Source of the DNA: Devosia oryziradicis
GTDB taxonomy: Bacteria > Pseudomonadota > Alphaproteobacteria > Rhizobiales > Devosiaceae
Length of the DNA stretch: 64,000 nt
Direction: 5' to 3'
Assembly (NCBI RefSeq): GCF_016698645.1
Contig: NZ_CP068047.1
Location: forward strand, 1,771,001 to 1,835,000
The number at the start of each line of letters is the position of its first letter. Within the stretch, counting starts at the first letter, position 1. This document shows, in pieces, positions 55,655 to 64,000 of this stretch. A model generated the notes under the pieces. It saw only the letters and a program-made list of their open reading frames with translations. It searched no databases and was not told the origin of the DNA. The translations under genes were made by a program, and so were the position numbers.

Positions 55655-56269
55655 GTGTCCAAACTTAAGATCGCCGTCATCATCTCTTCCACCCGTCCGA
55701 CCCGTTTTGGCGAACTGCCGGCGCAGTGGATTGCCGCCAAGGCCAATGAGCGCCCGGAACTCGAGGCTGAAATCCTCGACCTGCGCGATTTCGACCTGCC
55801 GTTCTTCGACGAGATGGCTTCCAACGCCTGGATGCCCTCGGCCAACCCGAATGCGGTCAAGTGGCAGAACAAGATCAGCGAATTCGACGGCTACATCTTC
55901 GTCGTTGCCGAATATAACCGCTCCATCACCGGCGCCCTCAAGAACGCTATCGACCAGGCCTATGTGAACTGGAACAAGAAGGCATTCGGGGCGGTCGGTT
56001 ACGGCACCGTCGGTGGCGCCCGCGCCATCGAGCACCTGCGCGGCATCGGCGTCGAGCTGCAGATGGTCTCGACACGGTCGGCCGTCCATATCGGCGGCGC
56101 CGACTTCATGGCTGTCCATCCCGGCTTCGGCGGCACCAAGTCGCTCAATGAGATCGAAGGTTCGATCGGCAATTCGGCCAAGGACATGCTCGACCAGCTA
56201 ACCTGGTGGGCCGCCGCTGCCAAGACCGCTCGCGAAGAAGACGCTGCGACTGCCAAGGCCGCCGAATAA
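55655..56269 (+). CDS. NADPH-dependent FMN reductase
   Basis: 204 residues, flavodoxin-like fold. The FMN phosphate loop is IISSTRPTRFGELPAQW (about 9-25); VVAEYNRSITGALKNAIDQA (about 87-106) and the AFGAVGYGTVGGARAIEHL (about 113-131) flavin-binding stretch follow. Related enzymes (ArsH/YieF/chromate-reductase type) reduce FMN, quinones or chromate; the physiological substrate here is not known. Starts GTG after GGAGGCACAC. It is followed by a terminator. Confidence 0.9.
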   Translation: MSKLKIAVIISSTRPTRFGELPAQWIAAKANERPELEAEILDLRDFDLPFFDEMASNAWMPSANPNAVKWQNKISEFDGYIFVVAEYNRSITGALKNAIDQAYVNWNKKAFGAVGYGTVGGARAIEHLRGIGVELQMVSTRSAVHIGGADFMAVHPGFGGTKSLNEIEGSIGNSAKDMLDQLTWWAAAAKTAREEDAATAKAAE

Positions 56270-56297
56270 CCTTACGAAGACCTCCAGCTCTTCGTTT

Positions 56298-56339
56298 ACC
56301 GGCAGGGGTCGCTCACATCGGGCGGCCCCTGCTGGTTTT
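56298..56339 (+). terminator. Intrinsic terminator after the FMN reductase gene
   Basis: A 14-bp stem with one mismatch and one G-T pair (ACCGGCAGGGGTCG / CGGCCCCTGCTGGT), 11-nt loop, then TTTT. Confidence 0.8.
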
Positions 56340-56423
56340 GAACCATTGTGGCGAGCCGGTGTTGTGTGTGACTGTGGGCGGGTGTATAGCGGCGCCCGCC
56401 TTGACCAAGAGAGCATCAGGTTC

Positions 56424-58358
56424 ATGACGCAGACGAGCACTACCGGCGGCCCACGCGCCGGTGTCGATGCGAGCGACCTCACCAGCCACTCACATTCCAA
56501 TAAAGATCTCCCGGTACTCGTGCTTGGCGCGCTCGGCGTCGTCTACGGCGATATCGGAACGAGCCCGATCTATGCTTTCCGTGAGGCCATGCATGTCCGG
56601 CCGGGAGCGGCATCGAGCAGTGTGGAAATTCTCGGGCTGCTGTCGCTGATCGTCTGGGCGCTGACGCTTACGGTGTCGCTCAAATACGTGTTCTTCGTTA
56701 CGCGCGCCGACAATAACGGCGAGGGCGGTACGCTGTCGCTGGTCGCCCTGGCGCGAAAGACCTTCACCAATCCACCGGTCTGGATCACCGCCCTTGGTGT
56801 CCTCGGGGCAGCGCTGTTTTTCGGCGACGCCATCATCACGCCGGCTGTGTCGGTGTTGTCGGCCGTTGAGGGCCTGGAACTTGTCGCCCCCGACCTCACC
56901 CGGTGGGTTGTGCCGATCACCCTGGTGATCATCGCTGGCATCTTCTTCGTCCAGAAGTTCGGCACGGCCAAAGTGTCGATCGTTTTCGGCCCGGTCACGG
57001 CGATCTGGTTCCTGACACTGGGCATTTCGGGGCTGGTCCACATCGTGGGCAATCCCGATGTTTTGTGGGCGCTCAACCCGCTGCTTGGGGCGCAGTTTCT
57101 TGCAACCCACGTCGGCATTGCCTTCGTGGTCATCGGCGCGATCTTCCTGGCGGTTACGGGCGCTGAGGCGCTCTATGTCGACCTTGGCCATTTCGGCCGC
57201 AAGCCGATCGTGCTGGCGTGGTTTGGCCTCGTTTTCCCCTGCCTGCTGCTCAATTATTTCGGGCAGGGCGCCTTCGTGCTCGATGTCGGCGTCGAGAATG
57301 TCGAAAGCCCGTTCTTTGAAATGCAGCCTGAGTGGGCGCTGCTGCCATTCGTTGGTCTGGCGACGCTTGCCACCATCATCGCCAGCCAGGCGGTGATCTC
57401 GGGTACCTACAGCCTCACGCAACAGGCCATCGCGCTCAACATGATGCCGCGCATGGTGGTGACGCATACGTCCGAGACGCAGAGCGGCCAGATCTACATG
57501 CCGCAGATCAACACGATGCTGATGTTGGGCGTGCTGGCGCTGGTGTTGATGTTCCGCAGCTCGAGCGCCCTCTCGGCCGCGTATGGCATCGCCGTTTCCG
57601 GTGTGATGATTGTCACTCTGGCGCTGCTGGTGGTGGTCATGTGGCGCAACTGGAAGTGGCATCCGGCGGCAGTCATCGTCTTCGGCGCCATCTTCGCCGT
57701 CATCGATGGTGGGTTCTTCGCTGCAAACGCAGCCAAGCTGTTCCAGGGTGGCTGGGTTCCGGCTGCGGTCGCTCTTGCGGTAGCGGTCATCATGTGGAGC
57801 TGGATGGCGGGGCGTCGTCGCCTCACCGAAAAGACGCGCCGCGACGAGGTGCCACTGCAATTCCTGGTCGACAATCTGTCGAAGAAAAAGCCGACGCTGG
57901 TGCCCGGCACTGCGGTTTTCCTTACCAGCGACATCGAGGGTGCGCCCACGGCCCTGCTGCATAGCCTCAAGCACTATAAGGTGCTGCATGAGCAGAACGT
58001 CATCCTCACCGTCCGTACCTCGGCATCCCCGCGCGTGCCCGATGACGAGAAGGTCACGATCGACGCCTATAACGAGCTCTTCAGCCGCGTGGTCGTGACG
58101 TTCGGCTATATGGAAAGCCCCAACCTGCCCAAGGCACTGGCCCTAGGCCGCAAGCTGGGTTGGAAGTTCGATATCATGTCGACCTCGTTCTTCCTGTCGA
58201 GGCGGTCGTTGAAGCCGGGTCCCAAGCCCGGCAACCCGCTGCGATTCTGGCAGGACCGGATGTTTACGCGGCTGGCCAAGAATGCCAGCGACGCGACGGA
58301 ATATTTCCATATTCCGACCGGCCGCGTCGTGGAGATCGGCACGCAGGTAGTCCTCTAG
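56424..58358 (+). CDS. kup: Low-affinity potassium transporter Kup
   Basis: Proton-coupled potassium uptake protein. From ATG 56424 it has 644 residues. Twelve membrane helices follow the conserved LGALGVVYGDIGTSPIYAFREA (about 32-53); further Kup motifs are NGEGGTLSLVALARK (about 98-112), GDAIITPAVSVLSAVEGLEL (about 135-154) and GTYSLTQQAIALNMMPRM (about 327-344). A cytoplasmic C-terminal domain of about 200 residues ends GRVVEIGTQVVL. Complete. Confidence 0.95.
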   Translation: MTQTSTTGGPRAGVDASDLTSHSHSNKDLPVLVLGALGVVYGDIGTSPIYAFREAMHVRPGAASSSVEILGLLSLIVWALTLTVSLKYVFFVTRADNNGEGGTLSLVALARKTFTNPPVWITALGVLGAALFFGDAIITPAVSVLSAVEGLELVAPDLTRWVVPITLVIIAGIFFVQKFGTAKVSIVFGPVTAIWFLTLGISGLVHIVGNPDVLWALNPLLGAQFLATHVGIAFVVIGAIFLAVTGAEALYVDLGHFGRKPIVLAWFGLVFPCLLLNYFGQGAFVLDVGVENVESPFFEMQPEWALLPFVGLATLATIIASQAVISGTYSLTQQAIALNMMPRMVVTHTSETQSGQIYMPQINTMLMLGVLALVLMFRSSSALSAAYGIAVSGVMIVTLALLVVVMWRNWKWHPAAVIVFGAIFAVIDGGFFAANAAKLFQGGWVPAAVALAVAVIMWSWMAGRRRLTEKTRRDEVPLQFLVDNLSKKKPTLVPGTAVFLTSDIEGAPTALLHSLKHYKVLHEQNVILTVRTSASPRVPDDEKVTIDAYNELFSRVVVTFGYMESPNLPKALALGRKLGWKFDIMSTSFFLSRRSLKPGPKPGNPLRFWQDRMFTRLAKNASDATEYFHIPTGRVVEIGTQVVL

Positions 58359-58359
58359 C

Positions 58360-59601
58360 TTGGCGTCCCCGGCTGCTCGCCTGGACATAGCCATCTGCGG
58401 CGCGGGCCCGGCTGGACTGGCTACAGCCCTTTACATGCACCGGCTTGGCCATCGGCCCACTTTGTTCGAGCGCTTCGACGCGCCCAAGCCGCTCGGCTCC
58501 GGGCTCGTCCTGCAACCCACAGGCCAGGCAGTGTTGCAGGACCTTGGGCTGCTTGACCGCATCCGCGAACTTGGCACTCCCCTGGATCGGCTGCATGGCG
58601 CGGATGCGCGCAGCGGACGGGTTGTGCTCGATGTGCGCTATGCCAGCCTGCCCAACAGTGGCAGGGGGCTCGGCATCCATCGTGCCGCGTTGTTTGGCGT
58701 GCTGCATGATGCCGTGATGGAGGCCGGCATACCTATCCGCAACGCGGCCGAAGTGCGGGACGTGCAGGATAGTCACGAGGGGCGTCGCGTCCTGGTGCTG
58801 GATGGCGACCGGACAAGTGAGCCCTTCGACCTGATCGTCGACTGCTTGGGCGCCAACACGCCTTTGCGCCGGTATTCGCGCACACCAGGCGTGCCGCGGA
58901 CACTGCCGTTTGGCGCGATCTGGGCTACGCTGCCGTGGCAGGGTGCGGGGTTCGAGGAAGCGGCGCTCAGCCAGCGCTACCACCGCGCCAGCGTGATGAT
59001 CGGTGTGCTGCCCATTGGGCGGACTGCGCCTGGTGGGCTCGAGCAGGCAGCGTTTTTCTGGAGCCTCAAGCCGGCGGAGTACGAAGCCATGACGCGCCAG
59101 GGCCTCGCAGCCTGGAAGGCCTCGGTGCTGGGCCACTGGCTGGAGGTGTCACCCCATCTCGATGAAGTCAGAGATTTTGCCGATATGACATTGGCGCGCT
59201 ATGCCCACTACACCATGGCAAATCCGGCCGGCGATCGGTTGGTTTTTGTTGGGGACAGCGCCCACTCGACCAGCCCCCAGCTGGGTCAGGGCGCCAATAT
59301 GGCGCTGCTCGACGCGCGCGCGCTCTATCTGGGGCTGCGCGAGCATCCGGGTGACATCGGGCTGGCGCTCGGGCACTACGCCGCGCTGCGGCGCTGGCAT
59401 GTGCGGCTCTACCAGGCGCTGAGTGCGATGTTCACGCCGTTCTACCAGTCGGACAGCCGCGTATTGCCGATAATCCGCGATCTGCTGGTGTCCCTATTGG
59501 CGCGGATCCCGCCGGCGCCACAATTCCTGGCGGCAATGGTGTCGGGATCATTGTTGTGGCCGCTGCGGCGGTTGGAGCTGAGGAAGCCGCCTCGCGTCTG
59601 A
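58360..59601 (+). CDS. FAD-dependent monooxygenase (PHBH-like)
   Basis: 413 residues. The FAD dinucleotide motif IAICGAGPAGLATALYMHRLG (about 9-29) is at the N-terminus; GDSAHSTSPQLGQGANMALLDARAL (about 300-324) is the FAD/NADPH motif of aromatic and polyketide hydroxylases. The DG motif is less clear. The substrate cannot be assigned. It starts with TTG one base after the kup stop with no good ribosome site, so translation may depend on kup. Confidence 0.85.
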   Translation: MASPAARLDIAICGAGPAGLATALYMHRLGHRPTLFERFDAPKPLGSGLVLQPTGQAVLQDLGLLDRIRELGTPLDRLHGADARSGRVVLDVRYASLPNSGRGLGIHRAALFGVLHDAVMEAGIPIRNAAEVRDVQDSHEGRRVLVLDGDRTSEPFDLIVDCLGANTPLRRYSRTPGVPRTLPFGAIWATLPWQGAGFEEAALSQRYHRASVMIGVLPIGRTAPGGLEQAAFFWSLKPAEYEAMTRQGLAAWKASVLGHWLEVSPHLDEVRDFADMTLARYAHYTMANPAGDRLVFVGDSAHSTSPQLGQGANMALLDARALYLGLREHPGDIGLALGHYAALRRWHVRLYQALSAMFTPFYQSDSRVLPIIRDLLVSLLARIPPAPQFLAAMVSGSLLWPLRRLELRKPPRV

Positions 59602-60036
59602 CTATTTTTCCATGTCCGGGCAGACATAGGGCACTGCGGCGGTGACGAAGCGCTGTTCCTGAACCTCGCTGCCCAGCTTGAGGTTCAATACCAGCTCGGT
59701 GGCGCTGACGCTGGCAATGTCGGCATTGATGGTCATGCCGTCTTCGTCCCAGCTGATGGCCCCATCGGAAACCTGTTGCCACTTCGACAAGCGATAGGTC
59801 TCCCAGCAGCTATCGCTGACCATCGTGCCGTCGCCGAGGAAAATCTGCATCGGGCCGGGCAGGGACGCGTCGGCGTCCGCCCGCACCCAGACCTTGTTGA
59901 GCAGCGGATTTTCGCTATCGCCTGCTTCTTCGGCGTCTTCCTGTGTGTCGGCGTCCTGCGCGCAGGCGGGCAGGACGCCTAGGGTCCCGACGCCCCAGAC
60001 GCTCATGAGGGCGAGAATGGCGGCCTTGGTATCCAT
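59602..60036 (-). CDS. Small lipoprotein of unknown function
   Basis: 144 residues from ATG 60036 (GGGAG 8 nt upstream). The N-terminus is a lipoprotein signal: a hydrophobic stretch ending in LPAC, then an acidic QDADTQEDAEEAGDSEN segment. The mature domain contains LPGPMQIFLGDGTMVSDSCWETYRLSKW, with a conserved-looking Cys, and ends YVCPDMEK. Function unknown. It overlaps none of its neighbours but stops right at the end of the monooxygenase gene. Confidence 0.75.
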   Translation of the reverse strand: MDTKAAILALMSVWGVGTLGVLPACAQDADTQEDAEEAGDSENPLLNKVWVRADADASLPGPMQIFLGDGTMVSDSCWETYRLSKWQQVSDGAISWDEDGMTINADIASVSATELVLNLKLGSEVQEQRFVTAAVPYVCPDMEK

Positions 60037-60152
60037 TGAACTGCTCCCTGTTACCCGATGATCTGGTGACAATCATGCCGATTAACAAGAGAAGCGGTTC
60101 AATCGCGGCGAATTTGCGTTGCCCCTGAGGCCGTTTGGCGAAAGCTTTGCCG

Positions 60153-61283
60153 TCAGCTCTTGGCGAAGCCGCGTTGATGCAGCGAACGGTCACGCTCGCG
60201 GACACGATTGAGCGGCCGCGGCCAGAGATCATAGTCGTGCAAGCCGAGTTCGTGACGGATGTGCACTGGCCAATTGGGATCATCGAGAGCGCCGCGAGCC
60301 AGGGCGATGAAATCGGCCTCGCCATTGGCGATGATCTCCTCGGCACGCTGGGCGTCGCCGAGCAGGCCCACCGCCATGGTGGGCATCCCGCCCTGGTTGC
60401 GCACGGCGCTGGCTAGCGGTACCTGATAGGCGGCGCCAGTGGGGATAACAGCGCCGTCGAACCCCCCGCTCGAGGCATCTATGGCGTCGACGCCGCGGGC
60501 CTTGAGTTCGCGTGTCAGGGCGATGCTGTCTTCGACCTGCCAACCATCCGGATGCCAGTCGGTGACCGATAGCCGCGCCAGCAGGGGCTTCTCGGCTGGC
60601 CAGACTGCGCGAACAGCCTCGGTGACTTCCAGCACGAGCCGCATGCGGTTTTCGCGGCTGCCGCCGTAGCGGTCAGTGCGCTTGTTGGCCAGCGGCGACA
60701 GGAACTGGTTCAGAAGGTAGCCGTGGGCAGCATGGATTTCGACTGTGTCGAACCCGGCCCGATCGGCACGACGCGCAGCGGCGACAAAGGAATCGATGAC
60801 ATGTTGGATGCCGGTGTCGTCCAGCGCTTCGGGTTTGGTGAAGTTCTTGCCTTCCGCATGAATGACTGCGCTGGGGGCGACGGGTGTCCAGCTTTCGAAG
60901 TGAAACTTGACCTTTTCTTCTTCGGTCTCGTCAAATCCGTTGCGCCAGTGCACCGGCGTAGAGGCCTTGCGGCCGGCATGGGCAAGCTGGATGCCGGCGG
61001 CCGCCCCCTGGCCGTGCAGGAAGTCCACGATGCGCGACAGCGGTGCGATGTGCTCATCCTTCCACAGGCCCAGGTCGGCGTAGCTGATGCGCCCCTCAGG
61101 GGTTACCGCCGTTGCCTCCAGCATCACCAGGCCGAAGCCGCCAAGGGCAAAGCGCCCGAGATGCACCAAGTGCCAGTCGCTGGCAAATCCGTCCTGCGAG
61201 GAATACTGGCACATGGGAGCGACAACAGTGCGATTGCGCAACGTGAGGCCTGCCAGTTTGGCGGGCGAAAACAGCTTGGACAT
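60153..61283 (-). CDS. NADH:flavin oxidoreductase (XenA/YqjM-type old yellow enzyme)
   Basis: 376 residues with FMN in a TIM barrel. The opening KLFSPAKLAGLTLRNRTVVAPMCQYSS and WHLVHLGRFALGGFGLVMLEATAVTPEGR match the XenA-like OYE class. The AHAGRKAST stretch (about 117) and HAAHGYLLNQFLSPLANKRTDRYGGS (about 190-215) carry FMN- and substrate-binding residues. Such enzymes reduce activated alkenes. I chose ATG 61283 by homology; a start at 61325 has a better ribosome site (GAGGAAG) and would add 14 residues. Confidence 0.9.
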   Translation of the reverse strand: MSKLFSPAKLAGLTLRNRTVVAPMCQYSSQDGFASDWHLVHLGRFALGGFGLVMLEATAVTPEGRISYADLGLWKDEHIAPLSRIVDFLHGQGAAAGIQLAHAGRKASTPVHWRNGFDETEEEKVKFHFESWTPVAPSAVIHAEGKNFTKPEALDDTGIQHVIDSFVAAARRADRAGFDTVEIHAAHGYLLNQFLSPLANKRTDRYGGSRENRMRLVLEVTEAVRAVWPAEKPLLARLSVTDWHPDGWQVEDSIALTRELKARGVDAIDASSGGFDGAVIPTGAAYQVPLASAVRNQGGMPTMAVGLLGDAQRAEEIIANGEADFIALARGALDDPNWPVHIRHELGLHDYDLWPRPLNRVRERDRSLHQRGFAKS

Positions 61284-61466
61284 GAAAAGCTCGTCGTTGG
61301 AGTGCCGGAATATGGCGCTGACCATATGCATTCTTCCTCGATCATCGGCAAGTGCCGATGGAAGAACGGACTGTTGCCAAGCTCGTATGCAAAGCAATGT
61401 TCTTCTCCGGCAACCTTTTCCATCGGAACGGCACCGGCTAGGGTCCCGGGCGCATTGGAGACCGAC

Positions 61467-62393
61467 ATGAAGATCACACTCGATCTCGATTCACTGGTGG
61501 CCGAGGGCAAGCTGTCCGTCGCCGAAGCCGAGAGGCTCAAGGGCTTTGCTGCCAAGGATACGGGGGAACTGGGCAGCAATGTCCTGTTCGCGCTCGGCGC
61601 GGCGGCGGTAGCCACCGGGGTGGGGGTGCTGGTGCCCACCGTGGAGACGGCGATTGCGCTGGGCGCGGTGCTGTTTGGCGTCGGGTTCTGGCTTCGCGTT
61701 GGCCGTGTCGCGCGGTGGAGTGTGTTCGCGCAGATCATCATGGTCATCGGCGCGCTGGCGCTGCTGGGCGGGCTGGGCGGCTTGTTTGGCGAACACCTGT
61801 GGGTTCGGATCGCGCTCACCGCCGCGACAGCCGTGGCGGCCGTGTTGGCCACGTCAGGACTGCTAGCCTCGCTGGCGGTGCTGGCGTTCGCTGCCACCAT
61901 CACCCTCGATGTCGATATCTGGACGCCAACCCACTACCTATCGGTAGCGATTATCGCGCTTTCCGCGTTGGTGCTCGGGCTTTACCTGCTGTCGCTGCGA
62001 CTCGCGCCGGCTTATGAGCGGCTCGCGATCATCGCCATGCGCACCGCAATCCTGCTCGTCAACTGCGCATTTCTCATCGGCTCGATCTTCGGGGACGACC
62101 TGTTGGGGCTGCCGGGGCGCTACTTCTCCATAGCCTGGGCCGTGGCGCTCCTGGCATTTGGCAGTTGGGCGGTATTTGCCAACCGCCGCTGGGTGGTCAA
62201 CACGGTGGCTGTGTTCGGAGCGATCCACTTCTTTACCCAGTGGTTCATGGCTTTGGGCGCCCAGCCGTTTTCCATTCTTGGCGGCGGCTTGTTGTTGATC
62301 GGGTTCGGACTTGGGCTGGCGCGCTTCAACCGATGGGTAGGGGCACGCAAAACCGATTCGACATCGTCCGATCGCTTACCCCAAAAGGAATAG
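61467..62393 (+). CDS. DUF2157 membrane protein
   Basis: 308 residues from ATG 61467, with GGAG 6 nt upstream. A soluble N-terminal segment (LDSLVAEGKLSVAEAERLKGFA, about 6-27) of the DUF2157 type precedes about nine membrane helices. GSNVLFALGAAAVATGVGVLVP and the later GGGLLLIGFGLGLARFNRW are typical. The function of this family is unknown. It is translated divergently from the old-yellow-enzyme gene. Confidence 0.82.
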   Translation: MKITLDLDSLVAEGKLSVAEAERLKGFAAKDTGELGSNVLFALGAAAVATGVGVLVPTVETAIALGAVLFGVGFWLRVGRVARWSVFAQIIMVIGALALLGGLGGLFGEHLWVRIALTAATAVAAVLATSGLLASLAVLAFAATITLDVDIWTPTHYLSVAIIALSALVLGLYLLSLRLAPAYERLAIIAMRTAILLVNCAFLIGSIFGDDLLGLPGRYFSIAWAVALLAFGSWAVFANRRWVVNTVAVFGAIHFFTQWFMALGAQPFSILGGGLLLIGFGLGLARFNRWVGARKTDSTSSDRLPQKE

Positions 62394-62396
62394 ATC

Positions 62397-63293
62397 ATGG
62401 CAATTGCCCGCAGCCGTTTCCGCGAACTCGTGGGCCTCGATGAGCCCGAGGTCGCATTGATCGCGCGCAGGATCGAGATGCAGGATGGCTATGTCGTCGA
62501 GCATCTCCGGTTGCGGCTAGGCGACACCGAAGTCCGCGGTCTCCTCACGCGTCCGGAAGACGATACGCGGCGGCTCCCGGCGATCCTATACGGTCATTCG
62601 CATGGTGGGGGCTATGGCATCGGGGCCAGTGAATTGCTGGAGGGACGGGAGTATTTGCTGGACCCATTGGGGCCTGCTTTTGCGCGGGCCGGCTATGTGA
62701 CGCTCTCTATCGACATGCCCGTCTTTGGAGAGCGGGCATCGCTTAGCGAAGGCTACGCGGCCAAGGCCTTGCTATGGCATGGAAAATCGCTGTTCGGGCA
62801 AATGCTGTCTGACCATTCGGCTGCCTTGACCTACCTCGCCAGCCGAGAAGACGTGGACCCCGCCCGTATCGGCGCGTTCGGCATTTCGATGGGCTGCGTG
62901 CTCAGCTATTGGCTGGCCGCAGCGGATGAGCGGATCGCGGCAGTGGCGCATCTGTGCTGCTTTGCCGATTTACGCACCATGATCGATCTCGGCGCCCATG
63001 ATGGGCATGGAATCTATCTGACCGTACCGGGCCTGCTGCGGGAGGCCGACGGCGGGAGCATCGCTGCGCTCATTGCCCCGCGTCCGCAACTGGTCTGCAT
63101 CGGCGAAGCAGACGCGCTCACGCCGCCTCTTGCCGTCGAGCGGGCATGGGCAGAGCTGGAACCAGCCTATGCCGATGTGCGAGACCGGTTGGAACTGGTC
63201 AGCGAGCCTGGCGTGGGACACCGGGAAACGCCAGCAATGCGCGCGGCCGCTATGGCGTTCTTTGCCACTCACCTGGCGCCGCCGATGGGCTAG
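62397..63293 (+). CDS. Alpha/beta hydrolase (dienelactone-hydrolase-like)
   Basis: 298 residues. The alpha/beta-hydrolase core shows YGHSHGGGYGIG as the oxyanion loop (about 63-74), the nucleophile in FGISMGCVLSY (about 161-171), the acid in GEADALTPP (about 240-248) and the catalytic His in GVGHRETPAM (about 274-283). Length and the early DTEVRGLLTRP strand fit an acetyl xylan esterase/DLH-type enzyme. Substrate unknown. It begins 3 nt after the DUF2157 gene, so both probably share a transcript. Confidence 0.86.
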   Translation: MAIARSRFRELVGLDEPEVALIARRIEMQDGYVVEHLRLRLGDTEVRGLLTRPEDDTRRLPAILYGHSHGGGYGIGASELLEGREYLLDPLGPAFARAGYVTLSIDMPVFGERASLSEGYAAKALLWHGKSLFGQMLSDHSAALTYLASREDVDPARIGAFGISMGCVLSYWLAAADERIAAVAHLCCFADLRTMIDLGAHDGHGIYLTVPGLLREADGGSIAALIAPRPQLVCIGEADALTPPLAVERAWAELEPAYADVRDRLELVSEPGVGHRETPAMRAAAMAFFATHLAPPMG

Positions 63294-63339
63294 CGAACGC
63301 CGGTGCTATTGACGCGCGCTCGTCGTTCCACGCGCACGT

Positions 63340-64000
63340 CTACATGTTGGCGTAGACAGGACCTTCTCCGCCCTGCGGTGGCACCCAGTTGATGTTCTGA
63401 TTGGGGTCCTTAATGTCGCAGGTTTTGCAGTGGACGCAGTTCTGGGCGTTGATCACGTAGGTCTGCACGCCCTCACGCTCGGTCCACTCATAGACGCCGG
63501 CCGGGCAGTAGCGGATAGAGGGACCGCCGAACACATCGAGTTCGGAACTCTTCTGCAGGGCGGGATCCCGAAGCTGGAGGTGGCTGGGTTGGTTCTCGTC
63601 GTGGTTCGTGTTGGACAGAAACACGGACGACAGCCGATCGAAAGTCAGCACGCCATCGGGCTTGGGATAGTCGATCTTGCTGTGCATCGCCGCTGGTTCC
63701 AGCGACTGCGCGTCGGTCTTGCCATGCTTGAGCGTGCCGAAGAGCGACAATCCGAACAACTGGTTGAACCACATGTCGAACCCGCCCAGGCCGACGCCGA
63801 GGATGGTGCCAAATCTCGACCACAAAGGTTTGACGTTCCGAACCTGATGGAGGTCCTTGCCGATGGGGCCTGAACGCCAGCCCTCCTCGATGCTGGTGAC
63901 ATCGTCATTGGCCCGGCCTTCGGCAATCGCGGCGGCGATATGCTCTGCGGCCAACATGCCGGAATGCACGGCATTGTGGCTGCCCTTGATGCGTGGAACA
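63340..64000 (-). CDS. Electron-transfer-flavoprotein:ubiquinone oxidoreductase, C-terminal part
   Basis: Transfers electrons from ETF to ubiquinone at the membrane. The window end cuts the gene; about 219 C-terminal residues are present, starting in the conserved IKGSHNAVHSGMLAAEHIA. The region includes the ubiquinone-binding part and the 4Fe-4S domain with NAQNCVHCKTCDIKDP; the family pattern CxxCxxC...C is completed by the YCPAGVYEW cysteine. The remainder (FAD domain) lies outside. Confidence 0.94.
   Translation of the reverse strand, partial: VPRIKGSHNAVHSGMLAAEHIAAAIAEGRANDDVTSIEEGWRSGPIGKDLHQVRNVKPLWSRFGTILGVGLGGFDMWFNQLFGLSLFGTLKHGKTDAQSLEPAAMHSKIDYPKPDGVLTFDRLSSVFLSNTNHDENQPSHLQLRDPALQKSSELDVFGGPSIRYCPAGVYEWTEREGVQTYVINAQNCVHCKTCDIKDPNQNINWVPPQGGEGPVYANM

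Noticed and set aside
56490..57989. A 499-codon reverse-strand frame opposite kup
   Set aside because: Composition is that of antisense to membrane helices, with no domain and no ribosome site.

Overview
The window is high-GC, gene-dense chromosomal DNA from an alphaproteobacterium. It most resembles the Hyphomicrobiales (Rhizobiales), and the protein sequences suggest a Devosia-like genus; that genus call is an inference. Evidence for the class includes the order of the mur/fts division genes running into lpxC, bamD, recN and ligA, an alpha-type SspB, and a circularly permuted two-piece tmRNA gene. I see no tRNA or rRNA genes, no CRISPR array, no insertion sequence and no phage genes. This is core-genome DNA with short accessory insertions.

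Layout. Positions 1-15481 hold a division and cell-wall (dcw) cluster: murE (cut by the window edge), murF, mraY, ftsW, murG, murC, ddl, ftsQ, ftsA, a DUF4126 membrane gene, a reverse-strand VOC gene, ftsZ, lpxC and bamD. Most of the tightly packed genes overlap by 4 nt. Two genes normally found here are missing: murD between mraY and ftsW, and murB between murC and ddl. recN and ligA follow, with a large palindromic repeat in front of ligA. Positions 19817-22083 carry three exported proteins, one with an EF-hand-like loop and two related to each other. Positions 22088-30325 hold a large M24 aminopeptidase, two tiny related basic proteins, prmA, small enzymes and a UvrD/PcrA helicase.

Positions 30611-36673 hold a giant AsmA-like protein, then (reverse strand) the trans-translation unit ssrA -> sspB -> ribbon-helix-helix gene, followed by small cysteine-cluster, YdeI-like and RidA genes. 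The ssrA gene encodes the tag ANDNHKAPVALAA and lies just upstream of the adaptor gene that delivers tagged proteins to ClpXP. Positions 36856-42985 hold a nucleotide/folate and membrane-quality unit: thyA, a MazG-like pyrophosphatase, a DUF4424 gene, a GNAT gene, folA, hflK and hflC. Divergent serB/miaA, a MATE exporter, a cold-shock gene, a Nudix gene and a PiT phosphate transporter come next.

Positions 50134-52704 are the ilvB-ilvN acetolactate synthase operon. It is preceded by a sigma70-like promoter, a 16-residue leader peptide rich in Leu/Ile/Val, and an intrinsic terminator: a complete-looking transcription attenuator. The remainder (52716-64000) contains a DMT transporter, pdxJ, an NADPH-FMN reductase, the Kup potassium transporter, an FAD monooxygenase, an old-yellow-enzyme homologue, a DUF2157 membrane protein, an alpha/beta hydrolase and the C-terminal part of ETF-ubiquinone oxidoreductase, cut by the window end.

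I do not see a defence island or an obviously new multi-gene system. The most notable items are the dcw cluster without murD and murB, the ilv attenuator, the permuted ssrA beside sspB, and the pair of microproteins at 24026-24414.
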